Positions 38,101 through 47,510 of a DNA stretch of 64,000 bases are shown piece by piece (the first letter of the stretch is position 1; every line of letters begins with the position of its first letter). The translations under genes and the position numbers were made by a program. The notes under the pieces were generated by a model. That model searched no databases and had not been told where the DNA came from. It saw only the letters and a list, made by a program, of their open reading frames with translations. Source of the stretch: Echiichthys vipera (taxonomy: Eukaryota > Chordata > Actinopteri > Perciformes > Trachinidae); NCBI GenBank assembly GCA_963691815.1, contig OY829648.1, positions 26,709,917 through 26,773,916 on the forward strand, written 5' to 3'.

Positions 38101-40792
38101 CCAGTGTTCCAGTGCCAGAGCTGGGCCACAGCAGCAGCTCTGAGGGGGAGAAAGAGTTTGCTCCTCCAGAGTGGGATGTGCCACTTTCAAAAAACAGCGT
38201 CCGTAAGTCAAATCTGAAAGTGTCGCCGCCACGTCCTATTTCAAACACTCACCGATGAGCCCTCTAAAGATCAGATGTTCTTCTGTTCTCACGCAGAAGC
38301 AGACAGTCTCCAGCAGATTTCCCTCCAGACGATAAACGCAGACCCTTTCCTGAAGAGGTCAGTCACAGCAGGGACATGCTCCCCTCCTCCGACCTCCCCC
38401 AGCTTACTGTCCCGAGGCTCCTACAGCAGCGTGCTCAACAGCAACAGGTATTCACTTGGTCTCAGGCATCATTACCAGCGACTGGCACAACCCAAGGGTC
38501 TTTTTTTTAATTAAAAAAACAACAACAACAAAAACAATCAATTCTGTTATCAACTTGCGTCCCGGCCAACGAATGGAAGACTGTCTTACCATTTGTGAAA
38601 GTGTATTTCACCAATAAACCATATCCGCCTCTAGATCATTCATGATGACCATTCTGAACACCATGAACCTCCTGCCTTCCTCTGTGCACTTTTACTAAAT
38701 TCAAGTTTTCATCAGGCCATTCAGATATTTGGCCCCTCTCCCGTTCAGACAGATTTCCAGCAGAGCAGATCCGTAGCGGCCCAATCACAGCGGAGCATCG
38801 CCCGCCATTCTAGATTTCGAAACGTCACTCGTCACACGTTACAGTGCTCTGATTGGTTGAGTGTCTATCCAAGTGCATCCAAAGGCATTTTGGTGTGCAT
38901 CCCCTGGAAACTGAAAATTAACTGAGAGGTTCCATGCTAAATGAAACATTTGCAAATTAGTGCAGTGATGCTTTGACCCTATGGAAATAAAAAAATCAAT
39001 GTTACCACTTTTATGAACTTAAACAGTATTTAGTTGTTCTAGTGAATTACAGATGTCTCATTAAAAACCAGTGTTGAAGAAAACCTCCAGTGTTGCAAAT
39101 GCTTAATTACAGTAATTGTTATTGTGATAACGCATGCTGTTTTGGTACTTTTCATTTTTTACCAATATCTAATCCAGATTTTTGGTGAATTTCTGACATG
39201 TTTGCAGCGAGGTTAACCAAAAGAAGGCCCCAGGAAATAAATTGTCTGCAGCCACTCCACTCCCGGGCAAAAATGGAAACCCCACTTTTGCCGCTGTAGC
39301 TGCTGGTTATGATAAAAGCCCAGGTAAATGTGTAATCGAGAATAACACCACTGCTGTGGTGGTTGGGTGATTGTTTGCAACACAACACTTATGTTTTCTG
39401 TTCTCGTCAGGTGGCTCTGGGCTAGGTAAAACTGACCTACAAGGAAAGACTCTGGCACACATGACATCAGTGGAGAGTGACAGCTCGGACAGGTAATCTG
39501 AGAAAATGGCAACATTTGCACGCAGACCATTGACTGTATTTACTTAGTAGATGTAGCTCCCCTGAGTGGGAATTACACTTTTGAAGCCCCTGCATCTTGT
39601 AAGAAGTGACCATATTTGGACAAGAGGGCAGAGTTTGGGAGTAGCACTAGCCCAGTGTTCTTTCAGTGGCGCTAAGCTAAACGCTAAAGAGGGAAACTTT
39701 TCTGATTTTCAACTGAAATTAAAAACCGGCAAAGTTTCCCTCAAAAACATCAAATGAAAATAGACACATCGATAAGACTCAAGTTCAGAGTTGTTTAAAT
39801 GTATTCTGTGCCTTGGATACACATTACTAAACCGCTATCATGTCATTACAGTAGCGACCTCCGTCCTAAAGCAAACCCTGCTTTATTGTCTTTGACTCTA
39901 AATAAGATCATCACCCTGCTGGCCATTACATAGAATGCAGGTTTAAGGCACTTCACCATTCACTTCTCAGATCTGGAAGCTAGGTCCACTCCTGTTATAA
40001 AGTCTAGGATCCAGACATGACATCGACATGTAAGCCAAAGTTAATATCCTGAATTTTTCCCTTCCATAGCTCTGGATTATGGAGTCCCATTGACACAGCC
40101 AGTAGTCCACACTTCCATTCGGCCAACTCATTCTCTGCTTTTGGACCCAACAACTCCTTCAACCTGACAGGAGGTAACCTGTGTGGCTCTCTCACTCAAA
40201 CAAACACAAGAATGTAGAGTAACTGGTGTAACAGTTTATGGTTGACTGGCTGCATTCAAACTGAAGCATGTGTGGTGTGTGTGTGTGTGTGTGTGTGTTG
40301 TTAGTTTTCAGTGGAATGAATCTCCCAAAGTCCTCGGAGCCTCATCAAAGCTGGCCTGCCTCCTCCATCTGGGACATGCCGAGCAGTGACTCTCTGCACT
40401 CCTGGCCCAGCAGCTCCAGCTCGCCGACTGCCCCAACTGCGGTAAGATCTCTCCTTTTCATTCAGTGTAGCTCACAGATTTACTGCTCATTATACTATTG
40501 TGAGGCGTCTCCTCTCTTTATTTAGTCACTCCTTGGGAACAACCGCAATCCCTGGTCTGCTACCACACCCTTTGGCAGCTCCATTTGGTCAACGAGCGCA
40601 GATTCAGCCTTACACCCCTTCCCTCCAGCGACCACCTCGACAACGCTGACTGATCTGGGAAACAGCCCCGCCCCGTCGCCACCAGCTTCAACGGAGATGA
40701 GTCGGACCTACAACCCATGGAGCATGTGGCGCCCCACCCTGAGCAGGCGCAGCTCCGAGCCCTGGCCCAGCTCCTCTGACAATGGCAGTTAA
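8176..40792 (+). CDS. tmem131: TMEM131, transmembrane protein 131 (41 coding exons, 1787 residues)
   Basis: TMEM131 is a type I membrane protein of the ER and early secretory pathway. In animals studied, its PapD-like lumenal domain recruits procollagen and its cytosolic tail binds the TRAPP subunit TRAPPC8 to promote collagen export. I traced 41 coding exons, all with GT-AG ends and matching phases. They sum to 5364 bases and an intact frame, close to the human protein (1883 residues). Order along the protein: signal segment about 21-35; PapD-like domain about 85-178 (GNCRPIRFEPPMLDFHEQ, then FINTSHHGVFTYQV); a long lumenal beta-sandwich region to about 1090; one membrane segment about 1098-1120; a serine-rich basic cytosolic tail of about 667 residues ending near YNPWSMW. 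Lumenal phrases such as MYSSGGDLHLELPTGQQGGT and FYYKRLRNNKDELEP separate it from the paralogue TMEM131L. I chose the ATG at 8176 for its context (gcagcATGG). An in-frame ATG at 8128 is possible. Exons are listed in the four sub-entries. Confidence 0.97.
9312..9530. mobile_element. hAT-type MITE in tmem131 intron 1
   Basis: The two halves are inverted copies: 'cctgcatgttttag' at 9350-9363 pairs with 9478-9491, and 'caacacacctgactcta' near 9379 pairs with the matching phrase near 9450-9465. Ends read 'cagtggtctccaaccct' and 'ctccaggagatccacca'. This is the common fish 200-bp hAT-like non-autonomous element. A short related end fragment is at 15597-15640. Confidence 0.75.
10839..10905. mobile_element. 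67-bp palindromic hAT-end element (perfect 21-bp arms)
   Basis: Bases 10839-10859 are exactly the reverse complement of 10885-10905, with a 25-base spacer. The arms contain CAGGGGTGGGGAAC, the typical end of hAT transposons. The element is therefore two transposon ends with almost no interior. It sits only 44 bases after the donor of tmem131 exon 2 and would form a strong RNA hairpin in the intron. Confidence 0.8.
11230..11627. mobile_element. MITE with TAGGGCTGGGC ends, tmem131 intron 3
   Basis: The ends are an 11-base inverted repeat, TAGGGCTGGGC at 11230-11240 and its complement at 11617-11627. The AT-rich interior includes an (AT)n stretch near 11545-11560. This is the widespread fish 'AGGGCTGGGC' family of about 400 bases. 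Confidence 0.75.
13260..13640. other. high-complexity non-repetitive block in tmem131 intron 3
   Basis: Unlike the surrounding AT-rich intron, this block is compositionally balanced and has no detectable copy in the window. It contains compact homeodomain-like and SOX-like words ('gacagattatccc', 'ccattgtct'). It may be a conserved non-coding element. Sequence alone cannot decide. Confidence 0.25.
16930..17330. repeat. dispersed repeat, copy 1 of 3 (tmem131 intron 5)
   Basis: The block from about 17075 reads 'gctccggccgtcgccatct', then 'ggctaatcc', then 'gcaaagag', then 'ggctgaatgaa'. The same order occurs at 49005-49330 and 53270-53800. The family is unidentified. The third copy starts with the 'ccatagactgtata' word often seen at ends of fish non-autonomous elements. 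Confidence 0.55.
17527..17572 (+). pseudogene. partial duplicate of tmem131 exon 5 with its splice acceptor
   Basis: Bases 17527-17572 match 15767-15812 with a single difference (C at 15782, T at 17542). The copy spans the last 13 bases of intron 4, the acceptor AG and the first 33 bases of exon 5, then similarity stops abruptly. If spliced from exon 4 it would read about 11 correct residues and hit a stop within five more codons. It lies 1.6 kb downstream of the true exon, within intron 5. Confidence 0.85.
18357..18386 (-). repeat. short LINE 3'-tail fragment
   Basis: The words 'agactttattgattccaa' and 'gggaaatt' are the reverse complement of the Rex1/L2-like tail also seen at 6520 and 27800. 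Only the terminal 30 or so bases are present. Confidence 0.5.
20800..21253 (-). mobile_element. MITE family 'AAAGGTCCCATATT', copy in tmem131 intron 7
   Basis: The right end ('cctgaaaataaacattat', then 'attggaccttta') is the complement of the left end at 49896. The interior shares 'gtcaggacctttgaaaggtt', 'gatgtcacaactatac' and 'ataaagtgcc' words with 51560-51903 and partly with 58600-58690. The left limit is approximate. Confidence 0.6.
21405..21550 (+). repeat. Tc1/mariner 3'-end fragment abutting exon 8
   Basis: About 140 bases match 44588-44735, where the same sequence follows a transposase remnant. Shared words include 'gaagtgcctt', 'atagccacagc', 'atattttatcaaatt' and 'gtgttaatactttg' or 'gtattaatactttg'. 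The fragment ends about 35 bases before the acceptor of tmem131 exon 8. Confidence 0.6.
25994..26073 (+). other. possible cryptic exon in tmem131 intron 17
   Basis: An 80-base stretch begins after a cag acceptor and ends at a gtgaaa donor. It stays open in the reading phase of exon 17 (QITARIHSNYDMRLAHYRRS). Because 80 is not a multiple of three, inclusion would shift the frame and reach a stop at the start of exon 18. If used, it would be a poison exon. It has no counterpart in the human protein. Confidence 0.2.
27786..28222 (-). mobile_element. CR1/Rex1-like LINE 3' end, copy 2 (tmem131 intron 22)
   Basis: Nearly identical to 6500-6935, starting at 'acttagacttctctttatt' and ending at 'cagtgagtggctgccact'. 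The coding part is absent. The high similarity of the two copies suggests fairly recent insertion from one source family. Confidence 0.8.
28520..28625 (+). repeat. tRNA-derived SINE fragment (plus orientation)
   Basis: It contains a B-box-like GGTTCGACTCT and the downstream 'ctgccccatttcctatca' body. This is the reverse-complement arrangement of the fuller copy at 51310-51495. Confidence 0.6.
29862..31849. other. tmem131 intron 27, no exon seen
   Basis: A 2-kb intron without recognised coding sequence. Frames at 29985-30233 and 30113-30403 overlap one another and lack splice support. A perfect POU octamer word (ATGCAAAT) occurs near 30028 but is isolated. Confidence 0.5.
32037..34724. other. 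tmem131 intron 28, no exon seen
   Basis: A 2.7-kb AT-rich intron. A LINE tail word ('ggatcaataaacgtttctt', near 33600) suggests an old retroposon. No coding exon or structured RNA was recognised. Confidence 0.5.
34725..35159 (+). other. tmem131: tmem131 exons 29-30: membrane segment
   Basis: Coding exons 34725-34910 and 35004-35159 are separated by a 93-base intron that splits the membrane segment. Residues about 1098-1120 (LYIIVSLIM, then SSMFLLVIATAYL) are the only long hydrophobic stretch outside the signal. They are followed by the basic cytosolic start WEPFKRRV, which gives a type I topology. Confidence 0.93.
35774..40792 (+). other. tmem131: tmem131 exons 31-41: cytosolic tail
   Basis: Coding exons: 35774-36213, 36311-36495, 37617-37747, 37850-37968, 38050-38202, 38297-38447, 39208-39323, 39411-39492, 40070-40173, 40305-40441, 40526-40792 (TAA at 40790-40792). 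The tail is serine-rich and basic, with a Lys/Glu-rich stretch (QRKKEEKEKKSS) followed by the family's conserved acidic DELKDNLADNDD and SSSTTTETSNPD phrases. It ends in Trp-rich Ser/Pro sequence. In mammals the tail is the TRAPPC8-binding part. That role here is by homology. Confidence 0.93.
40275..40298 (+). repeat. (GT)n at the acceptor of tmem131 exon 40
   Basis: About twelve GT units lie directly before 'ttgttag', replacing the usual polypyrimidine tract of the exon 40 acceptor (exon starts 40305). Confidence 0.9.
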
Positions 40793-41417
40793 ACTGCTCG
40801 TGACTGCACTTAACAGAAGCACGTCATGGTTTTGATGTACTCTGTACGCAAAATCTAATACTTTTATAATCAGAGAATCCCAACAGACAGCAATGTTACC
40901 TGAAATGTGATCGGTTTGGTGGCCCACTGCTGTTGGTTACCAACCCCACAGTTTAGTTCTCTGCAGCTTTTTATTCATGGGGGCAGAAATAAGAAAAAGT
41001 TTTATTTGGATTTGTTTTAACAGGTGCCCCTACATTAAAGATGTTGATAGCATGGTATGCTAATGCCAGTGCAGACATTTTGCTGTTATAGAAAGGCTGG
41101 TAATGCTGCATTCTTTCTCAAAGTTTGGTACATGGCACAGAGTCTCTGATGTTCAGTATTAATGTTGGAAAGGACAACTTATTTTAAGCCATGTGTCTTG
41201 TTTTCACAATCATTTTGGTTCTTATTGGTTTCTTATAAAAGTTGGTTTGAAATGTCAAATTTGCACACATTCGCATTTAAGTCATTGCACAAGGCTTTTA
41301 TTTGGCAGCAGGAGTCTTTTATTATCTGAATTGTGATTCTTCAGAACACCAACGGTCCAAAAAAGCTTCGTGAACGTTCACCTTCTCTGCCCGGATAGTA
41401 TTGAAGCCTTCTGTGGG

Positions 41418-41494
41418 AATAAATTGGTGGTCAAACACTTAAGTTTGAGGTTTGTATTGTACATCACCTCGATTTGTCAGCGAATTTAAATAAA
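41418..41494 (+). terminator. tmem131 polyadenylation signals
   Basis: Two AATAAA hexamers at 41418-41423 and 41489-41494 lie 0.63-0.70 kb after the stop codon, giving a 3' UTR of about 0.7 kb. They end about 0.5 kb before the polyadenylation signal of the convergent nucleoside hydrolase gene. Confidence 0.6.
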
Positions 41495-42025
41495 GGATTT
41501 CAGCAGAACATCTTGTTTTTCATGTTATTTGATTCATTGAAACCTAAAATAACTGATCTTTTTATTCACACGGAGCATTTTGGAAACAAACTATCACCTT
41601 TAATGTTGAAATGGCAAACTGCTTATTTACAGATCCAGCTGTTCTGTATAAAACAATGTGTGTTTTAATGTAAGGCTTTACACAGTAGGCCTTTTAGTAA
41701 TTCAATTGTTAAATAATGTGTCCACAAAATAGTCCAAATACACGTTAGGGTGCATAAGCATTTAATAGTAAAAAATTATAAAAAATGATTTTGTAGAAAT
41801 ATGCAAACAGAATGAAGAAAATAAGGAAAGCAGAAAGGACAAAATGGCACATCACCACCCGACTTAATGCTAAGGAAAATCAGTCGAACAGGAGCACTGC
41901 CAAAGATTAACGAGTCTATTCTTTTATACATGTTCCTATTTGTTGAAAAATACAATGTGATCATTTACCCGGTGATAGAGCAACTTCTCACAACTGCACA
42001 TTCTGTACTAAACAATTTCTCACTC

Positions 42026-42031
42026 TTTATT
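42026..42031 (-). terminator. nucleoside hydrolase polyadenylation signal
   Basis: TTTATT on the plus strand is AATAAA on the minus strand, 0.36 kb after the hydrolase stop codon at 42390-42392. Confidence 0.5.
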
Positions 42032-42389
42032 AAAGTGAGAAGTAAAACTAAAGATTGTACATTTGTGTACATTAATTTTTTACGTTATTTAATATGGTGA
42101 ATAAGTGACTATGATGTCCTGAGACAAAACGAAGTGAAAGAACAATATGCCCCACTGTCCCCTACCTGCTTGTCATGACAAAAGCCCAGGTAAATATGTA
42201 ACAATAAACTAACTAGTGATAAAGGTGGCCTTGTAACGTGTTGTTGTAGGTAAAACAGAACGATGGAAAGAAGGTTTGTATTACATCACATCTATAGGTT
42301 GTCATTTTTATACAGTATACTCAAAACCAATGTGATTCATGGTGGCACGTTTTCTAGTTTCTCTTTACTCAGGTGCACGTCATCAATGA

Positions 42390-45300
42390 TTACTTCTTGG
42401 GTTGTCTGACAGACTCCATGAGTAACTGACCAAACTTGGCGATATCACACTTAGTCAGAACAAAGACACTGTGTCTCTTCTTCAGCTCATTTGTGCGATC
42501 TAGTACCAACATGCCACGGGAGAGGGAACCTTGCAGCTCCACGCGGACAGGACACTCGATTCTCTCTGTTACCACACTGCTGTCAATAAAGGCGGCCATT
42601 GCATATGCGTCGTAAGAGACGAAGCCAGGTCCAAAGTACACGTCTCTCTTGTTCTTCAAGGTGTCTTTGGAGTAAGCCCAGCATCTAGAAGTTATCATCT
42701 TCATAAAGACCGCGGCAGGTGCGTTCTGATTGACCAACTCTTTAAAGAACTCCTGTACAAATGAAACATAGAAATCAGTTTGAAGGGGAACGGTTGTGCA
42801 GGGTTATGTAGTTCTGCACGAGTACACATCTTACCCATGTCAGTGCATTTCTGCATGAGTATTCCCATGATGCCAGGTATGTAGTGCAGAGGAACTCTTC
42901 AAGAACAATATAGGCAGACTCTGGATCCATTGCAAAGTTAAACTCTGCGCAGAGTGACACGTTCCCTTTTCCTACAAAGACAAAGTCAAGTTAAATGAGC
43001 CTGCGTGTTTAAAATTCAACCCTGTAATCATGTGGCGCTATTACCTTCGCTGTTGCCACCCATGATGTACAGATCTTTGAGCTTTTGGGGAAAACAGGGA
43101 TCCAGTCTGACCGCCAATGCCAGATTAGTGAGCGGGCCCAGGGCCACCAAGGAAACCTGGAGGAAGCATGTTTTAATGGTACAACACTCACGAGCGCGCG
43201 CACACGCACACGCACACGCACACACCTCACCTGCTTTTGGTTTTCAGTCACCAGCCTAATCATTGCGTTGACTGCGTGCTCTCTCTGGATTTTCTCCTCC
43301 CACCGTGGGTCTTTGTCATTGATCACATCCCCGAGTCCATCAGTTCCAAAGTGGTCACTAGCTGCTTTACTGGCTCCAACTAGAGGACTACCGGAACCTC
43401 GAAACACTGGAATCTGCAGAAAAAAGTTGCACGGTTTTCAGTGGGATTTGTAGACGGACATGCAGGCAAGCCTTAGATGAGCTCCGCTTCCACAATACTC
43501 AAGTATAAACTAGGCGTGGGCATTTTAGGAACTTCTATATTTGAGTACTTGTATTGAATAATCATAGTACTTGCAAAGAAAATCTAACTTGTGAAGAATA
43601 GTGTGTGTGTTTTTGATGATGTGTTGAAGTAGTGAGCATGAGTTATTCATCTCCATTGTTGAAAAACTCCCATTGGCTGTGAAAATCTATCTGACGTGAA
43701 TCAGGCAGAAATAATATTTACAGACAAGTTTTGTTCACATAAGGTCCACTAGCCTGCTGATGGCACTGGGTTTTGCACAGGCTGAATTTGAGCGCGGATG
43801 GGTTGCTAACTTAGTTAGCCAGCCAACCGCTAAATGAGGTTTAACAACTTAAAGGTTGAATGAGGAGAATGAGCAGAACACCGCCATCTAGTGTCTCAAG
43901 ATCGTAGTCACAACAAAAAATAATTCCAGCAGTCAGGTCTCTCGCTAAAATGTGCATGGTGTGAGGTGCATTAGCTTGCTAACTTACCATTAGAAGAATG
44001 AACTACCCATCTAGCCATGTGTGTTACATTGCAAATACAATAGGGAGTTAGCACAGCGCAGTTATCTTTCTTTAAAACAATCATACCAAAAATAACTTAA
44101 GGCATGTGTTGAATGTTGTTGTAATGTTTTAACCTTTCTGTATGCATTAACTTGGTGGCTGCTGGACTTAGACACTTAGGGTCATAGTAGCACATCAAAG
44201 TAAGATACTGACAGTTACAAAGTGCTTGATTTGATCCAATCGGCTTGAACTTTTCATGCAAGACAATGCCCCCTGTCAGCCCAGAGTCCAGATCTAAACC
44301 CCATAGAGAATCTCTGGAAACTCCTTGGCTACAAAGTAATGTCTAAGAAACCCACTCCAGTTAGTGAACTGTGGAAGAGACTGAGTCAGAACAGACCCAG
44401 ATCAAACCAGAGCAGTGTGAGAAACTAGTGATGTCCTGTGGGCGCAGATGTGCTGAAGTCATTCAAAGCTGTGGCCTCTACACTTCCTGTTCATTTTTGA
44501 ATCCTATAGAAGAAAACATTGTTTAAATCTTCTCTTCTGACACAGTGAACACTGTTCTTTTATTTTTCTCACTGTTTTCTTACACATAATAAAGTTCTGG
44601 GTGAAGTGCCTTGAAGTGCCTATTTAAAAAAATTCTGCTAGTATAGCCACAGCTGATATTCTATCAAATTATGAACGGAAAAAAATTACAGTATTTCCGA
44701 ATAAAAGTGTTAATACTTTGTTCTCTGATTTTGTTCCCCAGTGTATATCTAAATATATACATGTACTGTATAGACATTTAGTTTTTTTGTAGGGGAGTGG
44801 GTTGATTTTAACATCACCTGCACTGGTAGGTCATTTTTCACCCCATCCTGGAACCATGACTTAACAGGAGCCCAGTGAATAATTTATTCCTCAACATAAT
44901 TTAGATAGAAATTATGCACAGTACATTATCATCTTGTGTTAAAGACATTTTTATAGTGTGCCTGTTTAGTGTAAATAACCACCTGACCACAGCTGTTGTG
45001 CACTCAGTTCACCAGCTGAAGTCTTTGATGGACCAGAGAGTGATGAGGAATGAAAATCATAATATTTTTAACAATGATCTCTCACCAAAAACTCCAAATG
45101 ACCCCATCTTCTGATCTCAGGCTAGTGAGCAAACATAATAAATGATCCCAGGGTAAAAGAAATCTCTAAGGGAGCCTATTGTTCATTACCCATCTCCTAT
45201 CAACATTCACACACTGGTTGTTTTTTAAAAGTGATCACTATCTCCTTCTGACCTCAACCAAAACAAACCTTCACCATAGACACGGCAGACTAGAAAACAG

Positions 45301-45730
45301 TTTTATCAATCATTGTTTAGAAGATAAACCATATCCTCCTGCTGATAAGATCCATCAGAAAAAAACCTCACATGGGTCATTTCTGAAGGAAAAAGCCTCT
45401 TTATCATTTACGTTGGAGAATGTGTTGCCAAGTCAATATTACAAAATCCACTCCAGCACTGCTGAAGGACAAAATAAGTGTATAGTCTGTCTATGAATGT
45501 ATATAATAGTTTATTTGGTATTTCAAAGAAAGCTTCAGAGAACTTACCCCCTCGCGCTCACAGACGGAGAGCACCCTCAAAACATTCTGACACACGTTAT
45601 CAACCGCTGCGTTCCCAAACACACAGGTAATGGCCACGATCTGAATGTGGGGCGCCGCCAAGGCCATGAGTATAGCCTGAGCGTCATCTATGCCGCAGTC
45701 TGTGTCGATGATCACCTGCTTCTTTGCCAT
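42390..45730 (-). CDS. inosine-uridine-type nucleoside hydrolase (5 coding exons, 325 residues)
   Basis: This enzyme family hydrolyses the N-glycosidic bond of ribonucleosides to ribose and free base in nucleoside salvage. Coding exons in order: 45548-45730, 43231-43413, 43045-43156, 42835-42971, 42390-42752, summing to 978 bases. The N-terminus carries the calcium-binding signature DTDCGIDDAQA (D9, D11, D15, D16). Further family landmarks are FGTDGLGD, LGPLTNLALA, YIMGGN followed by EFNFAMDPE, and a C-terminal YDAYA whose Asp would be the last metal ligand. The length equals the family norm. The ATG has strong context (accATGG) and lies seven bases after a splice acceptor, so a non-coding 5' exon exists (donor at 47053/47054). 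There is no signal peptide, so the enzyme should be cytosolic. Substrate preference (purine, pyrimidine or nicotinamide riboside) cannot be read from sequence. The gene is divergent from bivm and convergent with tmem131. Confidence 0.93.
43188..43227. repeat. alternating purine-pyrimidine microsatellite in hydrolase intron 2
   Basis: A CG/CA alternating run ('gcgcgcacacgcacacgcac' and onward) fills about half of a 74-base intron (43157-43230). It comes within six bases of the splice donor on the minus strand. Confidence 0.85.
43850..43950. repeat. dispersed repeat carrying a CTCF-like core, copy 2
   Basis: Pair of 948-1050, inside hydrolase intron 1. The CTCF-like core is at 43881-43894 (13 of 14 on the minus strand). 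Confidence 0.55.
44240..44740 (+). pseudogene. Tc1/mariner transposase remnant and 3' end
   Basis: In hydrolase intron 1. A decayed frame contains QDNAPC followed closely by QSPDLNPIENLW and then KKPTPVSELWKRLSQ. These are the second catalytic Asp region and the NPIE block of Tc1-like DD34E transposases. The interval between DNAP and SPDLNPIE is much shorter than normal, so the core was internally deleted. Stop codons follow. The tail 44588-44740 ends at a CACTGGGG-like terminus (minus sense) and has a second copy at 21405-21550. Confidence 0.75.
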
Positions 45731-46114
45731 GGTCTCCTGTGAAATGTTTATTTACAGAATCACTCACAATAATCCAGCAGACTGCAATGTGTTCTGTATT
45801 GTGCTGGAAGTTCTCTGATCGTTCACTAGTATAGTGGACTAATAATGTTACAAGTAAAGGGCCTGCATTTAAAATCTAACTCAAGTAAAAGTACAGTATT
45901 AGCATCATCAAAGTATACGTAAAGTACCAAAAGTAACAGTAATATTTCTGCAGAATGGACCACTTCAGAATCATATATATTGAATTATGTTTATTAATGC
46001 ACTCAATTTAATGTTGCGGCTGTTCAAGGTGCTCATTTTAATTATTTAATATGCTGATGGGTAGTTTAATCTATAATATTACATCATAATATACTAGTTA
46101 TTATATTGTGGAAG

Positions 46115-46430
46115 GAAAGGAAAGTGTATTGTATAGCACAATTCAACAACAAGGTAATTCAACGTGCTTTACATAAACATTAAAAGCATTGGGAAAAATA
46201 AAACATATACATTTTAAACACATAAAAGGTCATTTAAAACATAGAAAAGACTTGAAACACCTAAAAGGTAATTTTAAAAACCATAAAAGGTCATTTAAAA
46301 CATATAAAAGATTTAAAACACATAAAAGGTCATTTAAAAAACACATAAAAGACGGTTACAGTTACAGAAGTGACAGAAGTTACAGTGCAGTTGACTGAAA
46401 AGCAGCGGCAAATCGAAGAGTCTTCAGTCT
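46115..46430. repeat. LINE-like tail with about 20-bp imperfect tandem units
   Basis: The left part ('aattcaacgtgctttacat') is the common fish retroposon phrase. It leads into six or so imperfect repeats of 'acataaaaggtcatttaaaa' between 46215 and 46345. These create a Lys/His-rich frame (46189-46398) with no gene value. The block lies in the hydrolase 5' intron (45737-47053). Confidence 0.65.
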
Positions 46431-47053
46431 TGATTTAAAAGAACTAAAAGTAAAACTAACTAACTGCATTTATCAAACACATGCAGTGCAGTAAACAGTC
46501 CTTGTGATATGTATAAGTACACCAAAAGTCTAGTCCTCTAGTTCTTTACTTGGGTGAATGTACCCAGTACCTTCCGCCACTTATCACATCCGTTTGTTTG
46601 GGTCTCAAAGCCAAAGTCATTTCGCATCACATTTTACCAGGCGCTCATGTGGGTGGTCCTTAACTTATTTATCTATGAAACGCGCCTTTGTATCTGCATA
46701 GTACGCTTGAGAGAGGCTTTTGTGGCTTCCTACAAGACCCAAAACAAAAGTCAGTTTGGATTTCTAGAACTTTCCCCATGTTATGTCTGATACTCTTGCA
46801 GCAGTTGAACAGTACAGAGCATTCCCCGAACACATGATAGTGATTTCCTCTCTGTCTGACTCACCCTGTCCACTCTGTTTGACCATATTTTTCCATTTAA
46901 ACTCTCGCCATGACAGGGAGTTGTCTTTTCCCGTGGTTTGCCCCCCCCCTACTCCTCTGCTGGGGATACAAAGCTTCCCTCACTTCCCCACTTTCACTGT
47001 TTTAACTTTGAAATGATGTAAACCCGCCTGTCAATGAACGTGAACGGTCTTAC

Positions 47054-47510
47054 CTTCAGTGAGTCTGTGAAGTGAAGTTCAAAGAGCTCCCGCAGCCTCT
47101 CCTGTGATTGGGTGGATTTTCCAGGCTCAGTCCATTATTCGCTCACACGGGTTGTAGACGCTAAGTAACTGACAAAGCATTCAAAGTATATGTCATTTTG
47201 TTATATAAGATACGACCTTTAATTGGCGGAAATACTTTTATTTTCGCCCTTATCGTTTATTTGAGTGTTTGAAATTATCGAGCGTTTGCTACTTTTGGAC
47301 ACCCCCGGTTGCTCCTCGGAATGGTACAGTCCTTTCAACCTGCACAGGAAGAGGATACGGGTCAGGAGGACGACGCTTCGGAAATCTGAATTTTATGGTT
47401 TATTGTTCGACATGTCCCAAGCTAATATGTGCCTACGTTTAGTGATAAGCGGGTTAGCTTGACGCTTTGCCAGTTCCCGGCCCCGTTTGGTCCTTAGCCA
47501 TTTCGAGAGG
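47054..47510. promoter_or_regulatory. divergent promoter and 5' non-coding exons of the hydrolase (-) and bivm (+)
   Basis: On the minus strand a donor (CTGAAG|gtaaga, exon side at 47054) ends a hydrolase 5' non-coding exon that probably starts near 47150. On the plus strand a donor (gagag|gtatga at 47510) probably ends a bivm 5' non-coding exon, joining the acceptor at 47855. Between them are an inverted CCAAT box (47108-47112) and an E2F-like TTGGCGGAAA (47223-47232). Exact transcription starts are not visible. Confidence 0.5.

Noticed and set aside
8176..40792. TMEM131L rather than TMEM131
   Set aside because: Lumenal and tail phrases follow TMEM131 closely and diverge from what I recall of TMEM131L. 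The 41-exon structure also fits TMEM131.
46189..46398. Lys/His-rich 69-codon frame
   Set aside because: Product of imperfect about 20-bp tandem repeats.
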